From the NCBI GenBank assembly GCA_911728435.2, contig OU452201.1, positions 19,778,001-19,842,000 of the forward strand: a stretch of 64,000 bases of DNA, read 5' to 3'. Of the stretch, positions 1 through 11,684 are shown in pieces. Origin of the DNA: Apoderus coryli. Taxonomy: Eukaryota; Arthropoda; Insecta; Coleoptera; Attelabidae. The stretch's first letter is position 1; every line of letters begins with the position of its first letter. Both the position numbers and the translations under genes were made by a program. Below the pieces are notes generated by a model. The model saw nothing but the letters and a program-made list of their open reading frames with translations, did no database searches and was not told where the DNA came from.

Positions 1-196
1 ACGTAAAAATGGTTTCACAACTGCAAGTTAATTCTAATACTGTTCCATATTAGAGTTCTAGAATTTTTTAATATACTAACTTAGATATACAAACGCTCAC
101 GGCTACGGAAAGGAAGAATAAATTGCGTGCTAAAAGCATTTTTTCGCTTTAAAATTTATTATTCTCATTTGTTACTATTATTTAGGTCACGCAGAA

Positions 197-1036
197 ATTA
201 TTATTATTATTATATATATTAACAAAATATTGCACATTAAATATACAAAAGGGTTTGATCATTATTTATTATATTTTATTTTATTTATTTATAAAAGACA
301 GATACAGGTGTTATCCCAATTACACTGCTTTGTTTAATTTGACTTAACTTATTAACTTATCTTAAGCTCTACCTAACTTTAACTAGACTAAAAACTAACT
401 TAAACATTAAACTTTAACAACATTAACTAATTTATGTTTAAGACTTTAAACATAAGGTTGTATTTAGTACATTAATTCTATAATTCACTAGATTAAATTT
501 TATGTTTCATTAAGGTGTTTTACTATCTGTAATTTAAAGTGCCTGTATCTGGTTCCGAAGATATCGCAAACTTGTTGGAGTTGGTTGTAATTTCTAACCA
601 TCATGTTGATAGGGGACTTAGATTGGTAATTTGTTCGTGGTGTAATTAGTTGAAATGTTTGATGGTTTTTGAGACGTGTTTTACTTAATGGAACAGCTAA
701 CTTAATATTTACTAGAGATCGACAGTCGTATGCCAGATTATTTACAATTTTGTAAAGGTACAAAACACTTGACAATGTTCTTCTATTATTTAAGCAAATT
801 TGTTCATAATATTTTAAATTCAGTTTGTAACTAGATGTGTGTTGCCTGTTCATTAGGAAGTCAGTTAATCGGGTTTTTTTGTTTTGAAAAGTTTTTGAAT
901 TTCGGATGATAAATCCTAGCTTCCTGTAGCATTGATTGGTTATATGCATAATATGTTCTGAAAATGAAAGGTTAGAATCAAATATAACTCCTAGGTCTTT
1001 TACAGATGTTACATTTTGGAGAGGCACTCTATTCAA
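197..1036 (-). pseudogene. LINE ORF2 C-terminal relic with TTA-repeat tail
   Basis: A 178-codon reading frame (500-1036) reads into the C-terminal part of a non-LTR retrotransposon reverse transcriptase. The N-terminal stretch SVKDLGVIFDSNLSFSEHI matches the conserved post-YADD segment of jockey/CR1-type polymerases (family knowledge), and the end resembles the usual 'NYNQLQ..' C-terminus. The catalytic YADD region is absent, so the copy is 5' truncated; a short internal loss near residue 50 is likely because the sequence jumps to a later motif. Reading on the minus strand, the 3' flank ends in a TAA/TTA microsatellite at about 197-215, the usual 3' terminus of such LINEs in this window (compare 8.2, 12.95 and 40.75 kb). 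It is dead as a mobile gene. Confidence 0.7.
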
Positions 1037-1987
1037 ATTATATTAGAAATCTATTGTTCGTCTTGAAGAAGTCCTACACTTCATGTTTTTACATTTATCC
1101 ACATTAAAGAGAAGTATTTATTATTAATTTGGCAATTTTTTTTAATTACATGATAATTGTTTCACGTGCCGTTTTAAAATTCTACTTACTGAACTTCTAT
1201 ATAGGTATCCTTTAAGAACACTTTTCAACTTCAATCCCTCATACATTTTAAAAGTAGGTACTAAAATTTGCTCCAGATTCAATCAAAATTGTTTGAGGAC
1301 ATGACATTTTATTAAAGTGATAAATTTATATAACTTGCATACCGCTCTTTACATTCTTGATAAAACGTAATTTTTGAATATATTTGGGTGCATGCGTGTA
1401 TTAGTTCTTGTTTATGAAAAACATAGTTCATATAGGAATCTAAATTTGAGTGTTTGATTCTAAAACATTGCCCTACAACCCACGATTCCATCTACTTATA
1501 GAAAATACAGGGCACGAAATTAAGTCATAGCTCATAGTTTTATTGTTTGAAATACTACTTTGGTATCAACGCTTCTCTTATGTAATCTCCATTTGTACAA
1601 TTTGACGAAAGACATATATAGCCGCACAAATAATATTAAAGCTACTTATTCAAATAATTCCTTCGCACTAATTAATAACAAAAACGACTGCTTTAGAATT
1701 AAATTGATCACATTTGACTGATTTTTCGGTTTATATTGATCCTAGCGTCACTTTCGAACGGCCATTTTGATATCAGTATTTTTTTAAAATGTGGATTACT
1801 ACGATTACCATTCGATTTCTGTATCAATCGATTATATAATATTGTATCCCTGTATTCTTAATTTGAAATAAGTATGTTTAATTTCAAAAGAAAAATAAAA
1901 ATATGGGTTTCAAGCTGTTCTTCGATAATAAGTAAATTATTCAATTGACGTGCCGCTCTCGGATGTGCTGATTCTATTTTTTTTATA

Positions 1988-3012
1988 CCGGGTGTTAGTA
2001 AATAAGTGCGACAAACTTCAGGAGGTAATTCTGAAAAATTCGTGAAAAAATAATGACAGTTTGCTATATAAACATATGTCCGCAAATGCTTCGTTTTCTG
2101 AGATACGGAGAGTTAAAGTTTTTCTTAAAAACTGAAGATTTATTGATTGCTCTGAAACCGGTGGAGATATGCAAATGAAATTCAGTGAGTTTTAAGAGGT
2201 AATTATTGCGCATTTTTTGGCAAGCAATTAAGAATTTTATGTTCATCAGTAGCTCGCATATGAGTAATGATCTCAATATTTTTAAAGAAAAAAATGGTAC
2301 GCCACTGAAATTTTTCAAATAAAAAATCATTTTGCAATACCTCGTTCAATTTGTGATAAAAAATGTCTCTTGCTCTTTTATCGTAGAGGGCATCGTCTTT
2401 GTGCAAAAAAAATAAAACATCTTACCCCGTATTTTTCATTTCTTTAATACATTATCAAGAACTATCTAATACAATAAACATTAAACCAACACAATAAGAG
2501 AAAATAACACTAATAATAAAGAAACGCTAATTTCACATTTCGTTGAAATATTCGTATAACAGAATGTTGACAGTAGCCTACTAGCGTGGCGGCGAAATGT
2601 TTTATATTTTTGCACAAATGCCCCCTACGATAAAAAAGTAAGAGAGATTTTTTTATCACAAATTAAACGAGGAATTCCAAAATGATTTTTAATTTGAAAA
2701 ATTCGTAGCGTACCTTTTTTTTTTCAAAAAATTGAGATCATTACCCGTATGCGCGCCACTGATGAACATAGAATTCTTAATTGCATATCAAAAAATGCGC
2801 AATAACTACCTCTTAACACCCACTAAGTTTTGTTTGCATATCTCCACCGGTTTCAGAGCAATCAATAAATCTTCAGTTTTTAAGAAAAACTTTAACTGTA
2901 TCTCAGCAGAAAACGAAGCATTTGCGGACATGTGTTTATATAGCAAACTGTCATTATTTTTTCATGCAGAATTACCTCTTGAATTTTGTTGCACTTATTT
3001 ACTAACACCCTG
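1988..3012. mobile_element. Foldback element with ~400 bp inverted arms, CCGGGTGTTAG ends
   Basis: The segment 1988-2408 is repeated in reverse complement at 2612-3012, with a spacer of about 200 bp. The outer ends read CCGGGTGTTAGTAAATAAG on the left and the complement of CAGGGTGTTAGTAAATAAG on the right, and TATA/TA flanks both sides. Both arms can be translated into the same short peptide on opposite strands, which is what an inverted repeat does by chance, so no gene is called. No transposase is seen. This is a non-autonomous long-TIR element; the superfamily is not determined. Confidence 0.75.
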
Positions 3013-3014
3013 TA

Positions 3015-3505
3015 TATACAGGGTTATTCACGCCATACGACACGGAATATTGTGGCTAAACTATTTAATTTCCTTAAAGTTTTATCCATAGGTGCGATAA
3101 AAATCATTTATGGCTACATTTTCACAATATTTTGAATCTATACAGGGTGTCCCAAATATAAGAAATGAACCATAGCTGTATTTTTTTAAATGGAATGCCC
3201 TGTATATGAATATATTTTTAGATTCCCGGTTCAAAATAAACATTCATTAAAGTACATCTCACCTAAACCTGACAGTTTTTTAAATATTTTAATTTTTATA
3301 AAAATACAGACATAATTTCAGTGAAAAAATTAACACCTATTCGTTTGTTCTTTGTAAGCCAGTATATACCCACTCATCACTAGTTACGAAAAATATAAAA
3401 AACCTCCAATACTAAATACAGGGTGTCCAATAATATAAGTTAAATCAACGTAATTTTTAATTCTAAATAACATATTTATTTCAAATGGAACACCCGGTAT
3501 ATGAG
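3015..3505. repeat. Cluster of small CAGGGTGT-ended repeats
   Basis: Just outside the 1988-3012 foldback element there is a run of further CAGGGTGT-type termini: a CAGGGTTATT start near 3018, a unit of roughly 57 bp from ACAGGGTGTCCCA (about 3146) to GCCCTGTA (about 3202), and a unit of roughly 85 bp from ACAGGGTGTCC (about 3419) to ACACCCGGTA (about 3501). They look like very short or internally deleted relatives of the same terminal-repeat family. No coding sequence is seen. Confidence 0.45.
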
Positions 3506-3591
3506 GTCAAAATTAGATGCACAAATTAAGTATCTGTCAGTTAATTTTTCGTTTTGTTTTCTTGAACCTTGGTTTTCAATTTCAATTACTT

Positions 3592-4020
3592 TTTTTTGTT
3601 GGGTATCAGGTATGAATTTTGAAATGAGGATTATTTCATTTTTGTAAGCAATTGGTTTAATTTGTCATTCATTCTTTCCTTTTTTTTCCATTTTCAATTC
3701 TACCATTCGACGTTTCGACAATGGTTATTGTCTTCTTCACGGATCACATATTGTTTTCTAAAATATGTTGTCCTCAGCCCTTAAACATCGTGTTGAATTT
3801 TAGTTTTGTGAGAATGCGGCTTCTGTTTGCGAAATGATGATATTTTAGAAAACAATATAATGTGATCCGTGAAGAAGACAATAACCATTGTCGAAACGTC
3901 GAATGGTAGTTTCGAAAAGGGAAAAAAAGGAAAGAATGAATGACAAATTAAACCAATTGTTTACAAAAGTGAAATAAGGAATCTTCATTTCAAAATTCGA
4001 ACCTGATACCCAAAAAAAAA
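3592..4020. mobile_element. Palindromic element with hairpin-plus-GAAAC motifs in its arms
   Basis: The left arm (about 3592-3766) and right arm (about 3840-4020) are imperfect inverted copies around a ~73 bp centre. Each arm contains, reading outward, GTGAAGAA followed by a perfect 6 bp hairpin (GACAAT / ATTGTC, loop AACC) and then GAAACGTC: at 3709-3741 on the minus strand and 3869-3907 on the plus strand. That order resembles a degenerate hammerhead core. A short minus-strand frame here is only the shadow of the arm. No transposase or reverse transcriptase is present. Confidence 0.65.
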
Positions 4021-4079
4021 TATAATACTTTCCTATGGATAACTCTTGACGTGTTCGTGAAAAATACACATATTGATAA

Positions 4080-5290
4080 TATTAGACGAATTGAATCTCT
4101 TAGTTTTTGATTTCTATTTGATTAAGATTAAATGAATTATCTATGAATCACTATAAGGTTTTCCTATAAATAGGTATATTTTTAATTTTGCGTAGAAAAA
4201 GCATATATATTGGACATGACAATAACACAATTTTTACAGATTCTCGTAACACTTTCAGGGTTCATTTAGCGATTTCTAAAAATGCTGTAATTTTCTTTAA
4301 ATATTGTAATAAATAAAAATCCCTGTGTATAGCCTCACAATATTATTTATATCTACATCATTTTCAGCTCTTTCTCTAAACATAGGAAAAGCTTTGCCAA
4401 CTTTTAATTATTCCAAAACCCTTTTATGCAAAATGAAAAATCCTCAAAAATAATAGCAGTTTTAATCATTACGGAGATATACAAAAGTAGGTATTGCATC
4501 GGTGCACTTTCCTCATTAAAATATTGTAATTACTGCGACGACACTTCACTAGGATATTTCATAAAAAAAAAATAAACAAAAACAAACAACAAAACGTATA
4601 GCGTCGCGTCGTCGTATATAAAAAACATATAGCGCATTCAAATCATTCTTCTATTACAGTGGTCCTTCTGTGCTATGACTGTTAGGGATATCATCAAGAC
4701 TTAACATAAAATTGTGCAACTGTTTCCTGTTTGATAGTCAGATCTTCTCACATATGGCGCAAATATAGAAGTAAGGCCGTATGAATTATAATTACAGCAA
4801 TCAGCCCTTGCGCATACTTTTGTTATGAATTTTCTTTTATTTTTTTATTTTAATGTGACGGCCATTTTGTCGTTCCTTTATACGAGTATATCACCAACAG
4901 TATATAGATTGTATTTTATAATAGGTTGGATATATAATTTGTACTGAGCGGTTTAGTAAAATATTAAGTAAATATTTAAGTATAATACAATCTAAACAGT
5001 TTTTAAAAAGAAAATTGAGTTAGTCAACTAACTGCTCACAGATTTATAAAGTGGTTATTCATGAAAATTAGTATAGTTTATACTTTATACGAAGGGCACT
5101 ATATTTATATTTTGAGCCTATTAATGAACACTAGACTTGCCACGAGACGATACGAAAAAAGGGTCTCGTTTTGTGTCATTTATGTCTCGAGTATTAGTAA
5201 AAATATATATATATATTAGGAAAGTTAATTAGACTTTTTCGATGTGAGACCAATCTGTCTCCAATCCAACAGTAAAATACCTAGCCAACA
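4080..5290. other. Unannotated AT-rich stretch
   Basis: I see no gene, RNA gene or recognisable element. The stretch holds simple A/T runs and short ATAT microsatellites, plus a small CGTCGCGTCGTCGTA stretch near 4602 whose meaning is unclear. Confidence 0.4.
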
Positions 5291-5298
5291 AAGAAAAA

Positions 5299-5336
5299 CA
5301 TACATGTTTCGAACCTGATGCTTCATCTTCCGTGGT
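5299..5336 (-). repeat. Degenerate hammerhead-like terminal motif
   Basis: On the minus strand the order is CCAC, GGAAGAT, a weak hairpin (GAA / TTC), then GAAACATGTATG. The GAAACATGTATG end is identical to that of the better preserved motif at 60521-60563, and GAAACATGT also occurs at 43.48 and 8.4 kb. The CUGANGA box is damaged (CGGAAGA), so this is read as a decayed member of the same terminal family. Confidence 0.35.
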
Positions 5337-5572
5337 TATACTTAAGATTAATATAGAAAAGCTCAATTGAGCACATTGTGAAATTTTTTTATAATTAAAT
5401 TGTCATAAATTCGTTAATATAAATTATTACTTACTGAAAAAAAGATTTGTTTGGATCAAAAAAAAATGATGTTGAACCAAACAAATATTTCTTCGGTATT
5501 CGACAAACAACCCATGTACTTGTGACAAATATATGGTTTATTTGAAATACCGAAGTAGTATTTATTTGATTT

Positions 5573-6000
5573 AAATAAATATTTATTTCTTGAAACATGT
5601 TTTTTTCTAGAAATTAATTTACAAATATGTTTGTTAATAAAACTAGGAACGGTTTGGATGAATTGTTCAAGAAACACCTACACACGTAATAATTTGGGGA
5701 TTGTTTCATTTGAAACACCCTGTAGATCTGATTTAAGATTTTTGTATGGACTTGTATACAGAATGAACCTATTACCAAAACAATTTTGGCTACAACTAAA
5801 TAATGTGCTCTTTAAAAATAATAATATATATCTATCTTAAATCACATCTACAGGGTGTTCAAAATGAAACAATCCCCAAACATATTACGTGTGCATAGGT
5901 GTTTTTTGAACAATTGATCCAAACAGTTTCTGGTTTTATTAATAATAAATTTGCAAATTAATATCTAGAAAAAGAATGTTTGAAGAAATAAATATTTCTT
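5573..6000. mobile_element. Palindromic repeat pair meeting at CACCCTGTAGAT
   Basis: Sequence 5573-5741 recurs in reverse complement at about 5833-6000. Both copies share the motif with 'GGATTGTTTCATTT' next to CACCCTGTAGAT, which lies at the inner side of the palindrome, so two copies of one repeat stand tail to tail around a ~90 bp centre. Two short reading frames covering this block are shadows of the palindrome. No protein domain is seen. Confidence 0.65.
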
Positions 6001-8180
6001 TGTAACAAACAAAGTATTTATTGGAAGCAAACTACCAGATTTTGCCGGATCATATTATTTATTTGGATAGAACAAATCATATATTTACAACAAAAAAATG
6101 TTTATTTATATAGGTATACCTAATACGCCTTGATTTCGCGTTTGACATAAACGCCCGTGAATATGTTTCAAACAAATATATGTTTGAACTAAATAAATAT
6201 TTCATTCGGTGACTTTCTTGTTGGTCCCTAAATATAAACAAGCCGCCATATTTGTATTAAATACTGTTAAATAAAATCTCAATTTCAAGATCATTTACAC
6301 ATTATCCACGTGTATTTACTACCCTTATTTTATCAATTCACTACGATAATATAAAAGGATCTCATTATAATATAAGGTTTAGGTATCTATACATATACTT
6401 ACATGAAATAAACAATCATGCATTAGTACTCAAGCATTTTAAGATTTTATTGTCACCGTTTTAATTATAATTAACTTATAACATTTAGGCACTTACATAC
6501 GAAAAGCGGTCATATAAGTGCCCTAGGTTCCACACCACTATAATAACGATTCAACGGACATTATTTTTTTTATTTATTATATAATATATAGGTATAAGTC
6601 ATAAGTAACACAATAAAAAACACCTTCTACATTGGACTAATACTAAACTAAAACGTGTGCGCTATGGAGTTGAATCCCCAACAGCCATGCGTGTCGGCTC
6701 ATTTTATTATTATTTATTTGATTCAAATAACGGTGGACTTGTTTCAAATAACCAGGAATTAACTTTAATCTGTTATTTAAATTAAATAAGTATTTATTTC
6801 TGCCAAAGCACCCCAAGCCAAATCAATATTCTTTAAAAATCAAATAACTCTATTTATTCCGGACAAACACTGTTTATTTGAGTTCAAATACATTTTGTTT
6901 GAGTTAAACAAATAAAAGCCAAATAATTATTTATTAGGGTTCACTTTGAGAATTTTTTCAGTGTACTACTGTCAGGCTGTTGTGTCGAAACTAAACTGCG
7001 TGTCATATCAGTTCCGTAATTCGAGAACGGTTCTTACTAGATCCCATAGGTTTAATGCTAGAAAATGATTATACCCAGGTCGAGTATAGGACTAGGTATG
7101 ACACTTGCATCTGGGGAGGCTCGGTCATGTTGAGTAATGTTTTTTTTTGCCCAGAAGAATGTTTTGCGGTGTATTTATGGTGTAAGGAGGACGTACACTT
7201 GCAGAAGCATAGTCACTGATTTAAGCCTTTTTACCGTGTTTATAGCTTTATGAGATGTGTTACTGGCAGATTCTAAGTGGGACAATTTATGTCTTGGTAT
7301 GGAGATGTCAACTACGAATAATTTCATAAAAGAATAACCAAAAAAATATCTCCTAACCACTTTGGGAGTAATTTGTGCAACAATTTGCCCAATTATATTA
7401 AAACAATAAATAACATAAACAGTTAAAAAAAAAGTATATAATATTCAGGAATTTTTGGACAGAGGAATTTAATAAATAATAATTAATTTTGTTATAAGTA
7501 TGTCATATTTGTTCCAAATGTTTGATTTGTATATATGTTGTTATATACCTACCTACCTCCAGGTTTTTAAGGTATTTTACATTTCCTACCAAAAATGATA
7601 CCAAGTTATTTGATATTTAGGTTTTCTGGTTAGTCTTTTACAAAGAACCTGCTGAATATAATGGTCTATTACAACATCAAAATAAAATATTACCTACATA
7701 AAGTAAAATACAGAGCATAGTCTTTTTGACATTCCCACCGCTATCCTTAATCAAGATTGATTTTCGTTGACGCAAACTGACATAAACAGAAGAAACCAAA
7801 CACCAGATAAATAAATGATCATATTGAATTGAAAACAAAAATACGAAAAAAAAAATCATTTAGAAAAACTCATTATCAAAATTACACCCTTTTCCGGTCC
7901 TAATTTAATGTACTTGGTAGGTATTATTCCACAAATCACTATATGTATAGAAATAGATTGTTTTTATTTTATTTGGTAGGCGGTATAAGTATAGTAAATA
8001 ATAGTGAATGAAAACACGTTAAAAAGGATTATACAAAATAAAATCATGAAACTCAATCTTATCAATCAGGCCTCGTTCTAACTGTCACAACACCGACGCC
8101 ATCAATTACACTAATGAGGACAGATCGGCAAAATAGAGATACAAGGCCTTTAAAGTTACGAGCTTAACTAGAAATATATG
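6000..8180. other. No gene seen; many AAATA/TATTT palindromic motifs
   Basis: The stretch 6000-6930 is unusually rich in short palindromes of the type TATTTATTTG...CAAATAAATA, continuing a pattern visible from 5440. From 6930 to 8180 I see nothing that can be assigned; the short frames there lack any family signature. Confidence 0.35.
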
Positions 8181-8189
8181 TAGGTATGG

Positions 8190-8240
8190 TTATTAAATAT
8201 TTTTTTTGCATCAATAAAGACGATTATTATTATTATTATT
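8190..8240 (+). mobile_element. Solo LINE 3' end
   Basis: The sequence CAATAAAGACGATTATTATT followed by more TTA units ends here. It matches the 3' terminus of the LINE copy at 12945-12976 (CAATAAAGACGCTTATTATT). The upstream coding part is not recognisable, so this is a strongly 5'-truncated or eroded insertion of the same LINE family. Confidence 0.5.
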
Positions 8241-8330
8241 AAATATTAATATTTGAGATTTTTTCAACATCAAATTAAAAAATAGAGATGCTAAGTGTTT
8301 ATTTTTAAATAAATAGTCCATACTGAAGTG

Positions 8331-11285
8331 AAGAAGAAAAGTTGAAGCTCCACGAAATAAGTTTAATAGATTACTTGATGAGTACCAAAAATGAAAACAA
8401 CCAAACATGTTTCGAAGCTACGAGCTTCATCATCAATATTGCGTTTAATAGTTTGATCCTTAAAATAATTAAATGTAGGTACACATTTTCCTCGAAATGA
8501 CTCCAATACATTTCTCTTAGTATATTTTATCATTTTTGAATATCAAAATGTTAAGAAGAAAATACCAATTATGATTTTCATGTTTATTCAGTTTTATCTT
8601 GAAATTTTAATAGGTACATATATTCCTCAAATGACTTCAACACATTTCTCTTAGTATATTTTGAATCTCAAAATGATAAAACTAGAATACCAATTATGGT
8701 GTTGATGTTTATTTTGTTTTATCTTTAAATTTTAGTAGGTACATATTTTCCTCAAAATGACTTCAATATATTGTATCATTTTTGAATGTCGAAATGATAT
8801 ACGCAAATACCAATTAGGATATTGATGTGTATGGAGTTTTATCTTTAAATTTAATAGGTACATATTTTCCTCAAAATGACGTCAATACATTTCTCTTAGT
8901 ATATTTTATCATTTTTGAATGTCGAAATGATAAAACGCAAATATCAATCATGGTGTTGATGTTTATTCAGTTTTATCTTTAAATTTTAATAGGTACATAT
9001 TTTCCTCAAATGAGTTCAACACATTTCTTTTAGTATATTTTTTCATTTTGATTTTCAAAATGATAAAACTAAAATACCAATTATGCTGTTGATATTTATT
9101 CAGTTTTATCTTGAAATTTTAATAGGTACATATTTTCCTCAAATGACTTCAATATATTTCTCTTAGTATATTGTATCATTTTTGAATGTCGAAATGATAA
9201 AACGCAAATATCAATCATGATGTTGATGTTTATTCAGTTTTATCTTTAAATTTTAATAGGTACATATTTTCCTCAAATGAGTTCAACACATTTCTTTTAG
9301 TATATTTTTTCATTTTGATTCTCAAAATGATAAAACTAAAATACCAATTATGCTGTTGATATTTATTCAGTTTTATCTTGAAATTTTAATAGGTACATAT
9401 TTTCCTCAAATGACTTCAATATATTTCTCTTAGTATATTGTATCATTTTTGAATGTCGAAATGATAAAACGCAAATAACAATTATGATGATGTTTATTCA
9501 GTTTTATCTTTAAATTTAATAGGTGCATATTTTTCTCAAAATGACTTCAATACGTTTCTCTTAACATATTTTATCATTTTTGAATATCAAAATGATAAAA
9601 AGAAAATACTAATTATGATGTTCATGTTTCTTCAGTTTTATCTTTATATTTGAATAAGTACATATTTTCCTCAAATGAGTTCAACACATTTCTCTTAGTA
9701 TATTTTATCATTTTGAATCTCAAAATGATAAAACGCAAATAACAATTATGATGATGTTTATTCAGTTTTATCTTTATATTTTTTTTTTAATCTCACAATG
9801 ATAAAACGTAAATATCTATGCTAATTTTATGTTGATGTTTATTCAATTTCATCTTTAAATTTAATAGGTGCATATTTTTCTCAAAATGACTTCAATACGT
9901 TTCTCTTAACAGAAAATACTAATTATGATGTTCATGTTTATTCAGTTTTATCTTTATATTTGAATAAGTACATATTTTCCTCAAATGAGTTCAACACATT
10001 TCTCTTAGTATATTTTATCATTTTGAATCTCAAAATGATAAAACGCAAATAACAATTATGATGATGTTTATTCAGTTTTATCTTTATATTTTTTTTTTTA
10101 ATCTCACAATGATAAAACGTAAATATCTATGCTAATTTTATGTTGATGTTTATTCAATTTCATCTTTAAATTTAATAGGTGCATATTTTTCTCAAAATGA
10201 CTTCAATACGTTTCTCTTAACAGAAAATACTAATTATGATGTTCATGTTTATTCAGTTTTATCTCTTAGTATATTTTATCATTTTGAATCTCCAAATGAT
10301 AAAACGAAAATACCAATTATGGTGTTGATGTTTATTCAGTTTCTGTCTTTAAATTTTAATAGGTACATATTTTCCTCAAATGACTTAATATATTTCTCTT
10401 AGTATATTGTGTCATTTTTGAATCTCAAAATGATAAAACGAAAATACCAATAATTATGATGTTCATATTTATTCAGTTTTATCTTTAAATTTTAATGTAC
10501 ATATTTTTCTCAAAATGACCTCAATATATTTGTCTTAGTATATTTTATCACTTTTGAATGTCAAAATGATAAAAAGAAAATTCCAATTAGGATATTGATG
10601 TTTATTGAGTTTTATCTTTAAATTTAATAGGTATATATTTTCTTCACAATGACTTCAATATATTTCTCTTAGTATATTTTATCATTTTTGAATATCAAAA
10701 TGATAAAAAGAAAATAACAATTATGATGTTCATGTTTATTCAGTTTTAATTTTAAATTTGAATAGTACATAATATCTTCCTCAAAATGACTTCAATATAT
10801 TTCTCTTAGTATATTTTATCATTTTTGAATGTCGAAATGATAAAATTAAAATGCCACTTGTGATGTTGAGGCTTATTCAGTTTTATCTTTAAATTGTTCT
10901 CAAAATGATCACAATACATTTCTCTAAGTATATTTTATCATTTTTGATTCTCAAAACAATAAAGAAAAATTATGATGTTGATGTTTATCCAGTTTTGTCT
11001 TAAAATTTTAATACATATTTTCCTCGAAATTATTAATAACACCTTAATTATAACATTCTCAATAATACATACAATTGTAATTCTGTTCCAGACTTCAATA
11101 CATTGCTCTTAGTATACTAGAATATTTTTACTCAATGCATACAACATTTCTATAAACCTTTGTACCTACTTAACCACTAATTATGAAGCTCGTAGCTTCG
11201 AAGCACGTTCGGATGTTTTAGTTTTAAGTACTCATGGAGTAATCTATTAAACTTATTTCGAGGCGTTTCGACTTTTATTTCTATC
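8331..11285. mobile_element. TIR-bounded element with a minisatellite core
   Basis: About 105 bp at 8331-8436 returns in reverse complement at about 11180-11285 (shared features: the AGTACTCATNNAGTAATCTATT block read rightwards, and CTTATTTCG further out). Between them lies a long tandem repeat. The inner end of each arm carries a perfect stem GAAGCT / AGCTTC (loop CGT) followed by GAAAC or GAAGC: minus strand at 8401-8441, plus strand at 11172-11212. The left copy reads UUGAUGA-U-stem-GAAAC, a hammerhead-like order. No reading frame for a transposase exists, so the element is non-autonomous. Confidence 0.7.
8470..11030 (+). repeat. Minisatellite, unit about 120-135 bp, roughly 19-20 copies
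   Basis: The unit can be recognised by TAGGTACATATTTTCCTCAA, then ATTTCTCTTAGTATATT, then TATCATTTTTGAAT with the complementary CAAAATGATA, then TTTATTCAGTTTTATCTT. Spacing of successive TAGGTACATATT starts is about 120-135 bp (for example near 8610, 8735, 8990, 9124, 9258, 9391). Some units are shortened, and a block near 9480-9780 recurs almost unchanged near 9910-10110, indicating higher-order duplication. Each unit has an internal ATCATTTT...AAAATGAT dyad. Confidence 0.85.
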
Positions 11286-11684
11286 TTACTAACTGTTTAT
11301 TTCGTGAGAATTTTGCCACGAAAAATAGCTAGAATTTAAATATTTTAAATAACTAAATATACTTTATTATCTAACAGGCAGAACCCAATGACATACACAT
11401 AAAGTAAAAGGGAGATTAAGACCAAAAATATTATAAAGAGTGGCAAGTAAGAAAAACTGTTAAATTTTGAATCTTTTGAAATAGGTACAGCTCTGTAATA
11501 ATACGTAATACGAAATTAAAATTGATATAAATCATACAAAAATTACCTAGTAGGTCTTTGTTATTTTCGAAAGAAATCATAATTGTTTAAGGAATACTGT
11601 ACGATATGGTACTCGTCGTATAGTAATGCAAAAATTGATGAACTTATGAAAAAAATGTATTTTAATATATATCTTTAAATTCAT

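Noticed and set aside
1858..3091. Several 67-119 codon frames as genes
   Set aside because: They are mirror images in the two arms of a foldback element (similar peptides on opposite strands).
3709..3907. True hammerhead ribozymes in the 3.6-4.0 kb palindrome
   Set aside because: GAAACGTC leaves no room for helix III and the CUGAUGA box is altered; kept only as a related hairpin motif.
8470..11030. CRISPR array
   Set aside because: The whole unit repeats, without unique spacers, and the sequence context is an insect-type eukaryotic genome.
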